From Paenibacillaceae bacterium (lineage in GTDB: Bacteria; Bacillota; Bacilli; Paenibacillales; Paenibacillaceae): a stretch of 64,000 bases of DNA. Positions 33,685-42,914 of this stretch are shown here, one piece after another. The notes beneath the pieces were generated by a model. That model saw nothing but the letters and a program-made list of their open reading frames with translations. It was not told the DNA's origin and did not search any database. Every line of letters starts with the position of its first letter. Within the stretch, counting starts at the first letter, position 1. The stretch spans positions 22,907-86,906 of the forward strand of contig CAAFUF010000008.1 in the NCBI GenBank assembly GCA_900766135.1, read 5' to 3'. A program made the position numbers and the translations under genes.

Positions 33685-36600
33685 CCTGTAGTTCCCCTTT
33701 CGCTTTGAACGCATCCTTCAGGGCTCCGAGAAACTGCTCCAACAAGCCCATCAATTCTTTGTCGTCCATTCCCTTGGTTTTAATCCGGATGAGCATCACG
33801 GATCCTTGACTAAATTGTACACGTCTTCCGAAAAGATTGCCAACTTCCGCAAGCTTGCCCGGAACGACGACCTTTTCCCGGCCTTCGTAGAATTTGATCG
33901 TCGCTTCCTCGCCCCGCAGCGTAATCGATTCGATGCCATACTGCTTACCATACAGTTTGACACGGGCGACGGCTAGGAGATTTTGCACGGCATCCGGCAG
34001 TTCGCCGAACCGGTCCAGCAGCTCGTCCTCCAGCTCGGCCACGTCCTCGAACGTCGCAGCGGAGGCGGTCTTCTTGTAGATCTCGATCTTCTGAATGCTG
34101 TCGTAGATATAGTCCGACGGCAAATACGCGTCGATGCCCAGATCGATCGTCGTATTCCAGGTCGCTTCGGCCGGTACGGTCTCGCCAAGCATGGTGATTT
34201 TGCGCTTCTGTATCTCCTCGGCCAGCATTTGCGAGTACAGATCGAACCCGACGGAAGCGATAAAACCGTGCTGCTCCGCGCCAAGCAAATTCCCCGCCCC
34301 CCGGATGGCCAGGTCGCGCATGGCGATTTTGAAGCCGGAACCGAGCTCCGTGAATTCCTTGATGGATTGCAGCCGCTTCTCGGCGACCTCGGTCAAGGAC
34401 TTATCGCGTTGATACGTGAAATAAGCATAGGCGATCCGGTTAGACCGTCCGACGCGGCCACGAAGCTGGTACAGCTGGGATAGGCCCATCTTGTCGGCGT
34501 CGTGTACGATCAGCGTATTGACGTTCGGAATGTCCACCCCGGTCTCGATGATGCTGGTGCTGACCAAGACGTCGTATTCTCCGTCGAGAAAATCGAGAAT
34601 CGTCTTCTCCAGCTCCTGCTCCGACATTTGGCCATGGCCGATCCCGACCCGCGCATCAGGAACCAGCATGGAAATTTGCGAGGCCATTTCCTGAATGCCC
34701 TGCACGCGATTATACAGGTAATAAATCTGTCCTCCCCGCGCCATCTCCCGTTCGATCGCTTCGCGCACGAGCGACTGGCTGTGCTCAACCACATACGTCT
34801 GCACCGGGAAGCGATTCTCCGGCGGCGTTTCGATGACCGACAGGTCCCGTACGCCCAGCATCGACATATGCAGGGTCCGCGGAATCGGCGTTGCCGTCAG
34901 GGTAAGCACGTCCACGTTCGTTTTCAGCTTCTTCAGCTTCTCTTTATGCGTCACGCCGAACCGCTGCTCTTCGTCGACGATCAGCAAACCCAAATCCTTA
35001 AAGACCAGATCCTGCGATAAAATCCGGTGGGTTCCGATCACGACGTCCACCGTGCCTTGGCGAACGCCTTTGATCGTTTCGTTCTGCTCCTTGCGGCTGC
35101 GGAAGCGGCTTAACGATTGAATGTTAATCGGGTATCCGGCAAACCGCTCGCGGAACGTCTCATAGTGCTGCTGGGCCAAAATCGTCGTCGGCACGAGCAC
35201 CGCCACCTGCTTGCCTTCGATCGCCGCCTTGAAGGCCGCGCGAATCGCGACTTCGGTCTTGCCATACCCTACGTCACCGCAGAGCAGGCGGTCCATCGGA
35301 CGGCTCTGCTCCATGTCCTTCTTGATCTCCTCGATGGCCCGCAGCTGGTCCGGGGTTTCCTCGTACGGGAACATGGCTTCGAATTCCTGCTGCTCAGGAG
35401 TGTCCTTCTCGAAGGCATACCCTGGAGCAGCTTGCCGCTCGGCGTACAGCTTGATCAAATCGTCGGCAATGTCCTGTACGGAGGAACGAACCTTGTTTTT
35501 CACGCGGGTCCATTCGTTGCCGCCCAGCTTGTAAATCTTCGGCTCCTTATCCTCGGAACCGACGTATTTCTGAATCATGTCGATCTGTTCGATCGGCACC
35601 GACAGCTTGTCGCCGCCGGCATATAGGATATGCATGTAATCCTTGTGGATCCCGCCGACCTCCAGCGTTCCGATCCCCATGTATTTCCCGATTCCGTGAT
35701 TCTGATGAACGACGTAATCGCCGACCTTCAGCTCCGTATAGCTCTTGATCCGTTCGGCATTATCCATGCTTTTGCCGACGCGGCGCGCTTTGCGCTGTTT
35801 CTGGGAGAACATCTCGCCTTCGGTGATGACGACGAGGTGCACGGACGGCAGTTCGAAGCCGGACTGAAGGTTGCCCTGCAGCAGCGACGGTTCTTCAATG
35901 CCGTAGTCCTGCAGCACCCGCCGCATCCGATCCATGCGCTCATCGGTGCTGGCCAGCATGATGACGTGGGCGCCGCTCTTTTTCCAGCGTTCCATTTCCG
36001 CCTTTAGCACGTTCATTTGCCCATGGAAATCCTGCATCGCCCGCGTCACGAAGTTCACGATGTTCTGCGGCTGGGAATGCGGCACTTGACGCAGGAACAA
36101 CGACATGAACAACGTCTGGAACGGACGGTGGTAGATCAGGTGATCCACGTCTACCGCCAGCGGCAGATCGGGGAGACTCTTCCCGTTCTGGAACAGGTGC
36201 AAATTCCATTCCGCTTCATCGCGTTCCAGCTGCTTGGCCGTTTCCAACAGGCGCGCCGGTTCGTCGAGCAGAAGCAGCGTATCCTTCGGCATGTAATCAT
36301 ATAGCGTTTTTCGCTCCGGATAAATCAAAGAAATATATTTATAGATTTCCGAAAAATAAACATGCTCGCGCAGCATTTCCATTTCTTTGAACAGCTCTTC
36401 GCGGAGCCGGTTTTTCGCCTGGCGGTCGGTCATCTTGTCCAACTGGATCTCCAGCTTCTCGGACACGGCCTGCGCCGCCTGCTCCAGCCGTTCTTTCGAA
36501 GCGATCAGTTCCTTGCAAGGCGGGATGAACACTTCCTTGATCTGGTCTACCGACCGCTGATCCGCCGGATCAAAGGTCCGGATCGAATCGACCTCGTCAT

Positions 36601-37204
36601 CAAACAGCTCCACCCGGTAAGCCGTGGAAGCCGTCAGCGGATAGAAGTCGATGATCCCTCCGCGCAGGCTCATTTCACCGCGGGATTCCACCCGCTCGAC
36701 CCGCTCGTAGCCGAGCTCGACCATTTGGGTCAGGAAATGCTCCAGCTCCAGCGTGCCTCCGAGCCGGACCGTCAGTCCCGCTTCAGCCATGGCCTCCGGC
36801 GTCGGGATAAAACGGCGAATGCCGGAATAAGGCACCACCACGATGCCCCGGAATCCCCGGGAGCATTGCAGCAGCACCTCGATCCGCTGCGCCAGCGTTT
36901 CCGGGCTGGACACGGCCGATTCGGCAGCGACCAGCTCATTTGCCGGGTATAACAGCACCTGATCCGGTGATAGCGCTTCCTGTAAATCTTCATACATTTT
37001 CTGCGCGGCGAACATATTGTGGGTCACGACGAGCAGCGGCCGGTTCGTTTCTTGATGCAGCGCGGCCAGCATCACCTGCCTGGACGAACCCGACAAGCCG
37101 GAGATTAACTGCTCCTTCATGCCCGAGTTCACGCCCGCTACCGTCGAAGCAAAATCGGTATCGCGTGAAAAAGCTTGAATAAGTGCTTGTAGCAAATGGG
37201 GCAC
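33671..37204 (-). CDS. mfd: Transcription-repair coupling factor Mfd
   Basis: 1177 residues, the same length as in B. subtilis. It has the UvrB-like N-terminal region, the RNA polymerase-interacting domain (GDYVVHQNHGIGKYMGIGTLEVGG) and the RecG-like translocase: Walker A GDVGYGKTEVA, DEEQRFGV, TATPIPRTLHMS, QLRGRVGRSNR. A C-terminal TRCF domain follows. It removes stalled RNA polymerase and recruits UvrA. It is 151 nt downstream of fin, with a terminator between. Confidence 0.98.
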   Translation of the reverse strand: MPHLLQALIQAFSRDTDFASTVAGVNSGMKEQLISGLSGSSRQVMLAALHQETNRPLLVVTHNMFAAQKMYEDLQEALSPDQVLLYPANELVAAESAVSSPETLAQRIEVLLQCSRGFRGIVVVPYSGIRRFIPTPEAMAEAGLTVRLGGTLELEHFLTQMVELGYERVERVESRGEMSLRGGIIDFYPLTASTAYRVELFDDEVDSIRTFDPADQRSVDQIKEVFIPPCKELIASKERLEQAAQAVSEKLEIQLDKMTDRQAKNRLREELFKEMEMLREHVYFSEIYKYISLIYPERKTLYDYMPKDTLLLLDEPARLLETAKQLERDEAEWNLHLFQNGKSLPDLPLAVDVDHLIYHRPFQTLFMSLFLRQVPHSQPQNIVNFVTRAMQDFHGQMNVLKAEMERWKKSGAHVIMLASTDERMDRMRRVLQDYGIEEPSLLQGNLQSGFELPSVHLVVITEGEMFSQKQRKARRVGKSMDNAERIKSYTELKVGDYVVHQNHGIGKYMGIGTLEVGGIHKDYMHILYAGGDKLSVPIEQIDMIQKYVGSEDKEPKIYKLGGNEWTRVKNKVRSSVQDIADDLIKLYAERQAAPGYAFEKDTPEQQEFEAMFPYEETPDQLRAIEEIKKDMEQSRPMDRLLCGDVGYGKTEVAIRAAFKAAIEGKQVAVLVPTTILAQQHYETFRERFAGYPINIQSLSRFRSRKEQNETIKGVRQGTVDVVIGTHRILSQDLVFKDLGLLIVDEEQRFGVTHKEKLKKLKTNVDVLTLTATPIPRTLHMSMLGVRDLSVIETPPENRFPVQTYVVEHSQSLVREAIEREMARGGQIYYLYNRVQGIQEMASQISMLVPDARVGIGHGQMSEQELEKTILDFLDGEYDVLVSTSIIETGVDIPNVNTLIVHDADKMGLSQLYQLRGRVGRSNRIAYAYFTYQRDKSLTEVAEKRLQSIKEFTELGSGFKIAMRDLAIRGAGNLLGAEQHGFIASVGFDLYSQMLAEEIQKRKITMLGETVPAEATWNTTIDLGIDAYLPSDYIYDSIQKIEIYKKTASAATFEDVAELEDELLDRFGELPDAVQNLLAVARVKLYGKQYGIESITLRGEEATIKFYEGREKVVVPGKLAEVGNLFGRRVQFSQGSVMLIRIKTKGMDDKELMGLLEQFLGALKDAFKAKGELQDVSK

Positions 37205-37271
37205 CTCTCTTACTGCTGATGGATAGAAAATGGATGTCTAGACGAAAAGGGTAAGTCCACCTTACCCGAAC

Positions 37272-37305
37272 CAAAAAGGAGCCTCAGCAAACGTGCCAAG
37301 GCTCT
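37272..37305 (-). terminator. Intrinsic terminator between fin and mfd
   Basis: On the minus strand GAGCCT pairs with AGGCTC, followed by CTTTTTGG, about 50 nt after the fin stop. It separates the forespore gene fin from mfd. Confidence 0.8.
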
Positions 37306-37355
37306 ATAACCGTACATTCCGGTGAATTTGTCCATTGTTCCTGATGGCCTGCGGA

Positions 37356-37586
37356 CTATTGCAAGGGATTCGCAAGCAACATCAGCTCCGGGTTATGGTC
37401 GAGCGCTTCCCTGCAGTAATCGCAGGTCACCCGAACCGTCATTTCGCCGTTTGAATCATACGCTATTATATCTCTCCGCTCATCGGGGGTCAAGGAATGG
37501 AAGCCCAGTTGGGCTTCTGTCACCTGAGGCGATTCAATTCTACCAATCACCGTCCGGCAGTGCCGGCAAACGTAGTTTATAGCCAT
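37356..37586 (-). CDS. fin: Anti-sigma-F factor Fin (YabK)
   Basis: 76 residues with two CxxC pairs (CRHC at 7-10 and CDYC at about 55-58) in a small zinc-ribbon fold and the family core SLTPDERRDIIAYDSNGEMTVRVTCDYC. In B. subtilis Fin shuts down sigma-F so that sigma-G can take over in the forespore. A GGAGG lies before the start and a forespore-type promoter lies about 35 nt further upstream. Confidence 0.95.
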   Translation of the reverse strand: MAINYVCRHCRTVIGRIESPQVTEAQLGFHSLTPDERRDIIAYDSNGEMTVRVTCDYCREALDHNPELMLLANPLQ

Positions 37587-37617
37587 CTATATGCCTCCTG
37601 AAGATTCTTTATGTCTC

Positions 37618-37647
37618 CAGTATGCCCCGGGCGTTTGGCTTTTAGCC
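37618..37647 (-). promoter_or_regulatory. Forespore (sigma-F/sigma-G) promoter of fin
   Basis: On the minus strand CATACTG (37618-37624) fits the sigma-G -10 CATNMTA at 6 of 7 positions. GGCTA stands 18 bp upstream (37643-37647) as a weak -35. The same 18-bp spacing is seen at the sspF and csfB promoters in this window. Confidence 0.6.
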
Positions 37648-37670
37648 TATTGATAATCTTGCTATAAACC

Positions 37671-38231
37671 TTAGCCGTTAAACTTAGCCATCGTTTGCTC
37701 GAACGTATGATCCAGGCTGTATTCCAACGCATCGCATGCCGCTTGGATGGACTGGTCGAGCAGCGGCTTCTCTTTCTTCGCAAACCCCGACAGAACGTAA
37801 TCCACCACCGCAAACCCCGGCTCCGGCCGGGAAATGCCCATCCGGATTCGGTTGAACGTCTGCGTTCCGGTATGCTGAATGATCGACTTAATGCCGTTAT
37901 GCCCGCCGGCGCTGCCTTGATATCTCAGCCGGTTGCGCCCCAGTTCTGTATCCAAGTCGTCGTACACCACGATCATGTCTTCAATCGACGCCTTATAGTA
38001 GTCCATATAAGCACGCACCGCTTCGCCGGATAGATTCATGTAGGTCATCGGCTTGATCAGTACCACTTTACCGCCCGGCAGCATTCCTTCCCCGATCAGT
38101 GCTTTGCATTTGCTCTGCTTGATCTCGATGCCATGCCGGCGCGCCAACTCATCTACGGCCATAAAGCCGATATTATGCCGGGTTTTCTCATATTGGGCTC
38201 CCGGATTGCCGAGCCCTACGATCCACTTCAT
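37671..38231 (-). CDS. pth: Peptidyl-tRNA hydrolase
   Basis: 186 residues. Family motifs are IVGLGNPGAQYEKTRHNIGFMAVDEL (catalytic His about 20), KPMTYMNLSGEAV, YDDLD and GSAGGHNGIKSI. It recycles peptidyl-tRNA dropped from ribosomes. In B. subtilis ctc (ribosomal protein L25 family) lies between prs and pth; here it is missing and 650 bp of repeat-containing DNA takes its place. Confidence 0.97.
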   Translation of the reverse strand: MKWIVGLGNPGAQYEKTRHNIGFMAVDELARRHGIEIKQSKCKALIGEGMLPGGKVVLIKPMTYMNLSGEAVRAYMDYYKASIEDMIVVYDDLDTELGRNRLRYQGSAGGHNGIKSIIQHTGTQTFNRIRMGISRPEPGFAVVDYVLSGFAKKEKPLLDQSIQAACDALEYSLDHTFEQTMAKFNG

Positions 38232-38341
38232 GGGTCATGTACCTCCAAATCAGGTTACTATGGCGTTCCTCAAGCTCTAACGTTTCTGTTAACACCGCAG
38301 GTGCTTGATTCTATGTTAAACTAACTCGTCTTACGTCGATA

Positions 38342-38529
38342 TTAACTGGAAAAAATACCGTTAATCTCGAGGTAATTCGATTATCCGAACTACTAACGGT
38401 AAATCCTACCGTTCATTTGAGCGAATTTGCTGTTTTACCGAAAAAGTCGCCCAATTAACTGTACAATTTACCGTTAAATCGCTCAACACTCTCGATTCCG
38501 CCTAAATTAACAGTAGAAATTCCAGTTAA
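38342..38529. repeat. Array of four TTAAC palindromes
   Basis: Imperfect palindromes start at 38342, 38394, 38455 and 38507. Three are exactly 23 bp, begin TTAAC and end GTTAA (centre sequences AAAAAATACC, ACAATTTACC, TAGAAATTCC); the second is a 20-bp TAACGGTA..TACCGTT form. Start-to-start spacing is 52, 61 and 52 bp. The flanking 38530-38823 sequence contains nothing recognised. Confidence 0.85.
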
Positions 38530-38823
38530 TTTGTATTCCCCGACGGGGAGTGCCAACGATCCCGTCGTCCTACCGTCCTCCCCCATCTGCCACGGCATGG
38601 GGGTGCGGCCAGGATCGCCCCCGGTATGGATTCACTCATATGGTGAAAATTTGCGGAGCGGGCCGTTTGAATCCGAAGAAGCGGAGCGTTCGCCTTTGTG
38701 AGCGGATTTCTACAACTTCTGAATGTAGTCCAATCCAAGAAATCCGCGAGCAACAGCGATCGTAGGATCAAACGAGTTCGCGCAGCACCATTTTCACCAG
38801 CGTCTCCATCTTATCCGCCAATA

Positions 38824-38870
38824 CACCGATAGGGGTTACGTCCCCGTTCGGGAGGACGCAACCCCTGGTG
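38824..38870 (-). other. Strong hairpin after prs without a T-run
   Basis: AGGGGTT pairs with AACCCCT, with inner CGTCC/GGACG and outer CACC/GGTG pairs, making a stem of about 16 bp. It lies 15 nt after the prs stop. No run of T follows on either strand, so it is not a standard intrinsic terminator; it may protect the 3' end or act with a termination factor. Confidence 0.6.
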
Positions 38871-38884
38871 TGGCAGTGACCATT

Positions 38885-39838
38885 TTATTCGATCTCGAAC
38901 AGCTTGCTGATCGACAGCTCCTCGTGCACGCGAATGATGGCTTCGCCCATCAGCGGGGCGACGGACAGCACCTTGAGCTTGCTCGTCGGATTCGGATGCG
39001 TGATCGGAATCGTATCGGTCACGATCACTTCCTTCAGCGGAGAGTTTTCCAGACGTTCCATCGCCGGACCGGACAGTACAGGGTGCGTACAGCAGGCGTA
39101 CACCTCTTCGACCCCGCCTTCCTTCAGCGCGTTGGCGCCAAGGACGATCGTGCCGGCGGTATCGATGATGTCATCCACGAGAATCGCGGTTTTTCCTTCG
39201 ATGTTCCCGATAATGTTCATGACTTCGCTGACGTTCGGCTCCGGACGGCGCTTGTCGATGATCGCCAGCGGCGCGTTCAGGAAATCGGCCAGTTTGCGGG
39301 CGCGTACCACCCCGCCGTGGTCAGGCGAGACGACAACCGGATTCGGGATATGCTTGGAACGGAAATATTGGGCCAAAATCGGCACGCCCAGCATGTGATC
39401 CACAGGGATATCGAAGAAGCCCTGGATCTGCATGGCGTGAAGGTCCATCGTAATGACCCGGTGCGCGCCGGCTTTCTCGATCAGATTGGCGACCAACTTC
39501 GCCGTGATCGGATCGCGCGAGCGGGCCTTCCGGTCCTGACGGGCATAACCGTAATACGGGATAACCACATTGATGCTCTTGGCCGAAGCTCTTTTCAAAG
39601 CATCCACCATCACGAGGAGTTCCATCAAGTTATCGTTGACGGGCGCGCAGGTCGATTGCACCACATAGACGTGGCAGCCCCGAACGCTTTCGGACAGCTT
39701 GACCTGAATTTCGCCGTCGCTGAAGCTCGTCGTCTCCGAATCCCCCATCGGAATGCCGATGTAGTCGGCAATCTGATGAGCCAATTTAGGGTTGGAGTTA
39801 CAGGTGAATATCTTTAATTTAGAATCGCAATAAGTCAT
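38885..39838 (-). CDS. prs: Ribose-phosphate pyrophosphokinase
   Basis: 317 residues, as in B. subtilis. It makes PRPP from ribose 5-phosphate and ATP for purine, pyrimidine, His and Trp synthesis. Motifs are YYGYARQDRKARSRDPITAKLVANL, the metal/PRPP signature DLHAMQIQGFFDIPVDH and the PRPP loop VDDIIDTAGTI. It follows glmU as in Bacillus. Confidence 0.98.
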   Translation of the reverse strand: MTYCDSKLKIFTCNSNPKLAHQIADYIGIPMGDSETTSFSDGEIQVKLSESVRGCHVYVVQSTCAPVNDNLMELLVMVDALKRASAKSINVVIPYYGYARQDRKARSRDPITAKLVANLIEKAGAHRVITMDLHAMQIQGFFDIPVDHMLGVPILAQYFRSKHIPNPVVVSPDHGGVVRARKLADFLNAPLAIIDKRRPEPNVSEVMNIIGNIEGKTAILVDDIIDTAGTIVLGANALKEGGVEEVYACCTHPVLSGPAMERLENSPLKEVIVTDTIPITHPNPTSKLKVLSVAPLMGEAIIRVHEELSISKLFEIE

Positions 39839-39940
39839 AAAATTAAAACCCTCCGTGCTGTGTAGATAGCGATAGGGAGTCTAATGAATAACCCGCCTTC
39901 CCAGCTACCCCGTCTATTCAAATGGTCACTGCATTCTTGA

Positions 39941-41341
39941 TTAAGATTCCTGCTGTCTTTGCTTCTTGGCTTTGGCCCGGGCACGAATCTTCTCGGCATA
40001 ACCGGGTTTGTTCTCCTGCCGGGGTCTGGCGATGGCCAAGTCGTTCTCCGGAACCGAGTGCGTAATCGTCGATCCGGCAACCACGTAAGCGCCTTTGCCT
40101 ACCTTAACCGGAGCGATCAGGTTCACGTTGCTGCCAACAAAGGCATCGTCCTCGATCTCCGTAATGGACTTATTATAACCATCATAGTTCACCGTAATCG
40201 CGCCGCAGCCGATATTCACGTTCTTGCCGACTTTCGCGTCGCCGATGTAGCTAAGGTGCGACACTTTGGAGCCATCATCGAGCGTCGCGTTTTTGATTTC
40301 CACGAAGTCGCCGACTTTCACGTGCGCGCCGAGTTTCGTCCCCGGACGCAAATAAGCGAAAGGCCCTACCGTCGTTTCCCGGCCGACTTCTGCCCGGCTG
40401 AGCACCGACTGTTTCACCTTCGCGCCGTCTTGAATCATACTATCTTCAATTTCCGCGGCCGGCCCGATCACGCAATCTTCGCCGATCACCGTCTTCCCGG
40501 ACAATACGGTTCCCGGATAAACCACGGTATCCGCACCGATCGTGACATCGGCCCCGATATACGTGGAAGCCGGATCAATCACCGTTACGCCGTTCAACAT
40601 ATGGTTCCGGACGATGCGTTCACGCATCACCGCTTCCGCTTCCGCTAGGGCCACCCGGTCATTGACGCCGATCGATTCCCGAACGTCCGCCACCACATAG
40701 CCTTCCACGATTTCGTTTGCCTGTACCAAAATGCCGATGACGTCGGTAAGATAATACTCCTGTTGAGCGTTGTTGTTGGTGACTTTCTCCAGCGCGGCAA
40801 ATAATTTCGCATTATCAAAACAATAAGTGCCTGTGTTGATTTCCTGCACGGCGGCTTCTTCCGGCGAACAGTCCTTCTGCTCGACGATCCGTTCAACCGT
40901 TCCGTTTGCGCCGCGGATCACCCGGCCATAACCGTAAGGCTGCTCCATCTTCGCCGTGAGAACGGTCGCCGCTGCTCCCTTTCGGTGATGAAGGTCAAAA
41001 AGCGCTTCCAGCGTCTCTGCCGTAACCAAAGGGGTATCGCCACAGATAACCAGTGTGACTCCTTCTTCTCCCGCCAATAATGGCCCGGCTTGCTTGACGG
41101 CATGTCCGGTTCCCAGCTGCTGCTCCTGCAACACGTACTCCGCCGATGAACCCAAATAAGACTTCACGGCTTCGGCCCCATGGCCCACCACGACGATGCT
41201 GCGTTCACAACCCGCTTCTTGAACCGCGTTCAACACATGCCCGACCATCGGTTTGCCGCAAACGGGGTGAAGTACTTTGTAGAGCTTGGACTTCATCCGT
41301 TTCCCTTGACCCGCGGCAAGAACGATCGCTAATCTTTTCAA
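39941..41341 (-). CDS. glmU: Bifunctional UDP-GlcNAc pyrophosphorylase / glucosamine-1-phosphate acetyltransferase GlmU
   Basis: 466 residues. The N-terminal uridyltransferase domain has LAAGQGKRMKSKLYKVLHPVCGKPM; the C-terminal left-handed beta-helix has hexapeptide repeats (IGADVTIGADTVVYPGTVLSGKTVIGEDCVIGPAAEI) and the acetyltransferase catalytic region (NYDGYNK). It supplies UDP-GlcNAc for peptidoglycan. It follows spoVG, the conserved order. Confidence 0.98.
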   Translation of the reverse strand: MKRLAIVLAAGQGKRMKSKLYKVLHPVCGKPMVGHVLNAVQEAGCERSIVVVGHGAEAVKSYLGSSAEYVLQEQQLGTGHAVKQAGPLLAGEEGVTLVICGDTPLVTAETLEALFDLHHRKGAAATVLTAKMEQPYGYGRVIRGANGTVERIVEQKDCSPEEAAVQEINTGTYCFDNAKLFAALEKVTNNNAQQEYYLTDVIGILVQANEIVEGYVVADVRESIGVNDRVALAEAEAVMRERIVRNHMLNGVTVIDPASTYIGADVTIGADTVVYPGTVLSGKTVIGEDCVIGPAAEIEDSMIQDGAKVKQSVLSRAEVGRETTVGPFAYLRPGTKLGAHVKVGDFVEIKNATLDDGSKVSHLSYIGDAKVGKNVNIGCGAITVNYDGYNKSITEIEDDAFVGSNVNLIAPVKVGKGAYVVAGSTITHSVPENDLAIARPRQENKPGYAEKIRARAKAKKQRQQES

Positions 41342-41421
41342 GGCCCCGGCCTCCTTCTCTTTTTGTAAAGAAGTAGATCTCTCTCATTAAAACTCATTAC
41401 TGAATATATCTCATTTAGGGC

Positions 41422-41460
41422 AAAAAGAAAAGGGAGCCATGCACGCATGGCTCCCTTTTC
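41422..41460 (-). terminator. Intrinsic terminator of spoVG
   Basis: On the minus strand AAAAGGGAGCCATG pairs perfectly with CATGGCTCCCTTTT around a four-base loop, followed by CTTTTTG. It lies about 40 nt after the spoVG stop and separates it from glmU. Confidence 0.93.
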
Positions 41461-41499
41461 CTCGAACCCCAATTGGTCAGGAAATCAAATAAATGCGAC

Positions 41500-41784
41500 T
41501 TACGCCCCTTCTTCAATCGCTTCCTCTTGGTCGGCGGCACGCTCGTATTCAGCCAGGACTGCGGCTTGAATTTTCTCGCGGGTGCCGGAGGAAATCGGAT
41601 GCGCGATATCCCGGAACTCCCCGTCCGGCGTGCGCTTGCTAGGCATAGCTACGAACATCCCATTGTTCCCGTCGATGACGCGAATGTCATGAACAACAAA
41701 TTCGTTATCGATGGTAATGGATGCGATTGCCTTCATTCTGCCCTCAGAGCTGACTCGGCGGAGTCTTACATCCGTAATTTGCAT
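41500..41784 (-). CDS. spoVG: RNA-binding regulator SpoVG
   Basis: 94 residues with the SpoVG core MQITDVRLRRVSSEGRMKAIASITIDNEFVVHDIRVIDGNNGMFVAMPSKRTPDGEFRDIAHPI. It is a conserved nucleic-acid-binding regulator linked to septation and gene control in Bacillota. It has a sigma-H promoter, AAGGTGGTG before the start and its own terminator. Confidence 0.97.
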   Translation of the reverse strand: MQITDVRLRRVSSEGRMKAIASITIDNEFVVHDIRVIDGNNGMFVAMPSKRTPDGEFRDIAHPISSGTREKIQAAVLAEYERAADQEEAIEEGA

Positions 41785-41821
41785 ATGTGTTCACCACCTT
41801 TTTCCATCAGAGACTTGGTGT

Positions 41822-41850
41822 ATTATTCCACATAGCAAACGGAAATCCTT
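41822..41850 (-). promoter_or_regulatory. Sigma-H promoter of spoVG
   Basis: On the minus strand AAGGATTT (-35, 41843-41850) and GGAATAAT (-10, 41822-41829) are separated by 13 bp and match the sigma-H consensus (RNAGGAWWW and RNNGAATWW). The B. subtilis spoVG promoter is the classical sigma-H promoter with nearly the same words. A T/A-rich stretch lies just upstream. Confidence 0.88.
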
Positions 41851-41960
41851 TTTTTTTGATTAACAAAATGGCCTAAAATCACGATTTTTTTTGATAAAAC
41901 GGGCTTTTCGACACGTTTCGTCGAGATTTCTTACAATCTGAGGGAATCTCGACAGGGTTC

Positions 41961-42797
41961 TTATTGTCCAAATTTCGAAAAATAATTCCCAGGTTCTACG
42001 GAGATCTCTTTTCCCTTCGCGTCAACCGCCCGAAGCGTCGCCAATGAAACGTAATCATGCAGCAGGCGCTGCTCGCTGGCGACTTCGCCGGATTCCACCA
42101 GAACTCCAACGCCGGCAACCTCTGCGTTAAACTCGGCCAGCAGGTCAACCATGCCCTGAATCGTACCCCCCGCCTTCATGAAGTCGTCGACGATCAGGAC
42201 GCGGGAACGTTCTTTAAGCGCCCGACGGGACAAGGTCATGGTATGCAGGCTCTTATGGGAGCCCGATACGTAATTGATGCTGACGGCGGATCCCTCCGTG
42301 ACCTGATGGTCCCGGCGGACCAGGACGACCGGCAGGTTGAGCTCGGCCCCGGTCGCGTAAGCGAGGGGAATCCCCTTCGTTTCCACGGTCATGATGCAGT
42401 CGATCTCCAAATCGCCGAACGCCGTCGCAAACAGTTTGCCCGCCTCATTCATGAGCGCCGGTTGCCCCAAGAGATCCGACATATACAAATAACCGCCCGG
42501 CAAAATGCGGTCCGGCTGCGCCAGCTTCTCGCAGAGTTGCCGAATAAAAACGTTCGCTTGCTCCTGCCCGACCCGGGGAATGTATTTCACGCCGCCGGCC
42601 GCTCCGGCAAGCGTCAGCAATTCACCCATGCCTTCGCCTTCAAACACTTCTTTAATGATGCCCAGATCCTCGCTGATCGACGACTTGGCGGCCCCGTACC
42701 GCTGCGCAAAGGTAGTCAATGGGATCAAATGGTGCGGTCTGGACAACAAGTAATGGGTCATCTCGACCAAACGAGCGCTTCTCTTTAATTTCTTCAC
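41961..42797 (-). CDS. purR: Purine operon repressor PurR
   Basis: About 278 residues from a GTG at 42797 (KKLKRSARLVEMTHYLL, GAGGGG upstream), which matches the known N-terminus of PurR. A longer frame starting at 42899 is unsupported. The N-terminal winged helix is followed by a phosphoribosyltransferase fold with the PRPP loop VLIVDDFMKAGGTI, through which PRPP relieves DNA binding. Placed between spoVG and ispE as expected (yabJ, found beside purR in B. subtilis, is absent). Confidence 0.97.
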   Translation of the reverse strand: MKKLKRSARLVEMTHYLLSRPHHLIPLTTFAQRYGAAKSSISEDLGIIKEVFEGEGMGELLTLAGAAGGVKYIPRVGQEQANVFIRQLCEKLAQPDRILPGGYLYMSDLLGQPALMNEAGKLFATAFGDLEIDCIMTVETKGIPLAYATGAELNLPVVLVRRDHQVTEGSAVSINYVSGSHKSLHTMTLSRRALKERSRVLIVDDFMKAGGTIQGMVDLLAEFNAEVAGVGVLVESGEVASEQRLLHDYVSLATLRAVDAKGKEISVEPGNYFSKFGQ

Positions 42798-42914
42798 GAA
42801 GTACCCCTCGCTAAATCCGAATATTTTAATGAAACTATAACATTTTTGTACGGATTTGTCCAAGCCTTGGAAATAAGCGAATGAGTACCGCAAATCCAAT
42901 TCCCTTAGCCGACC

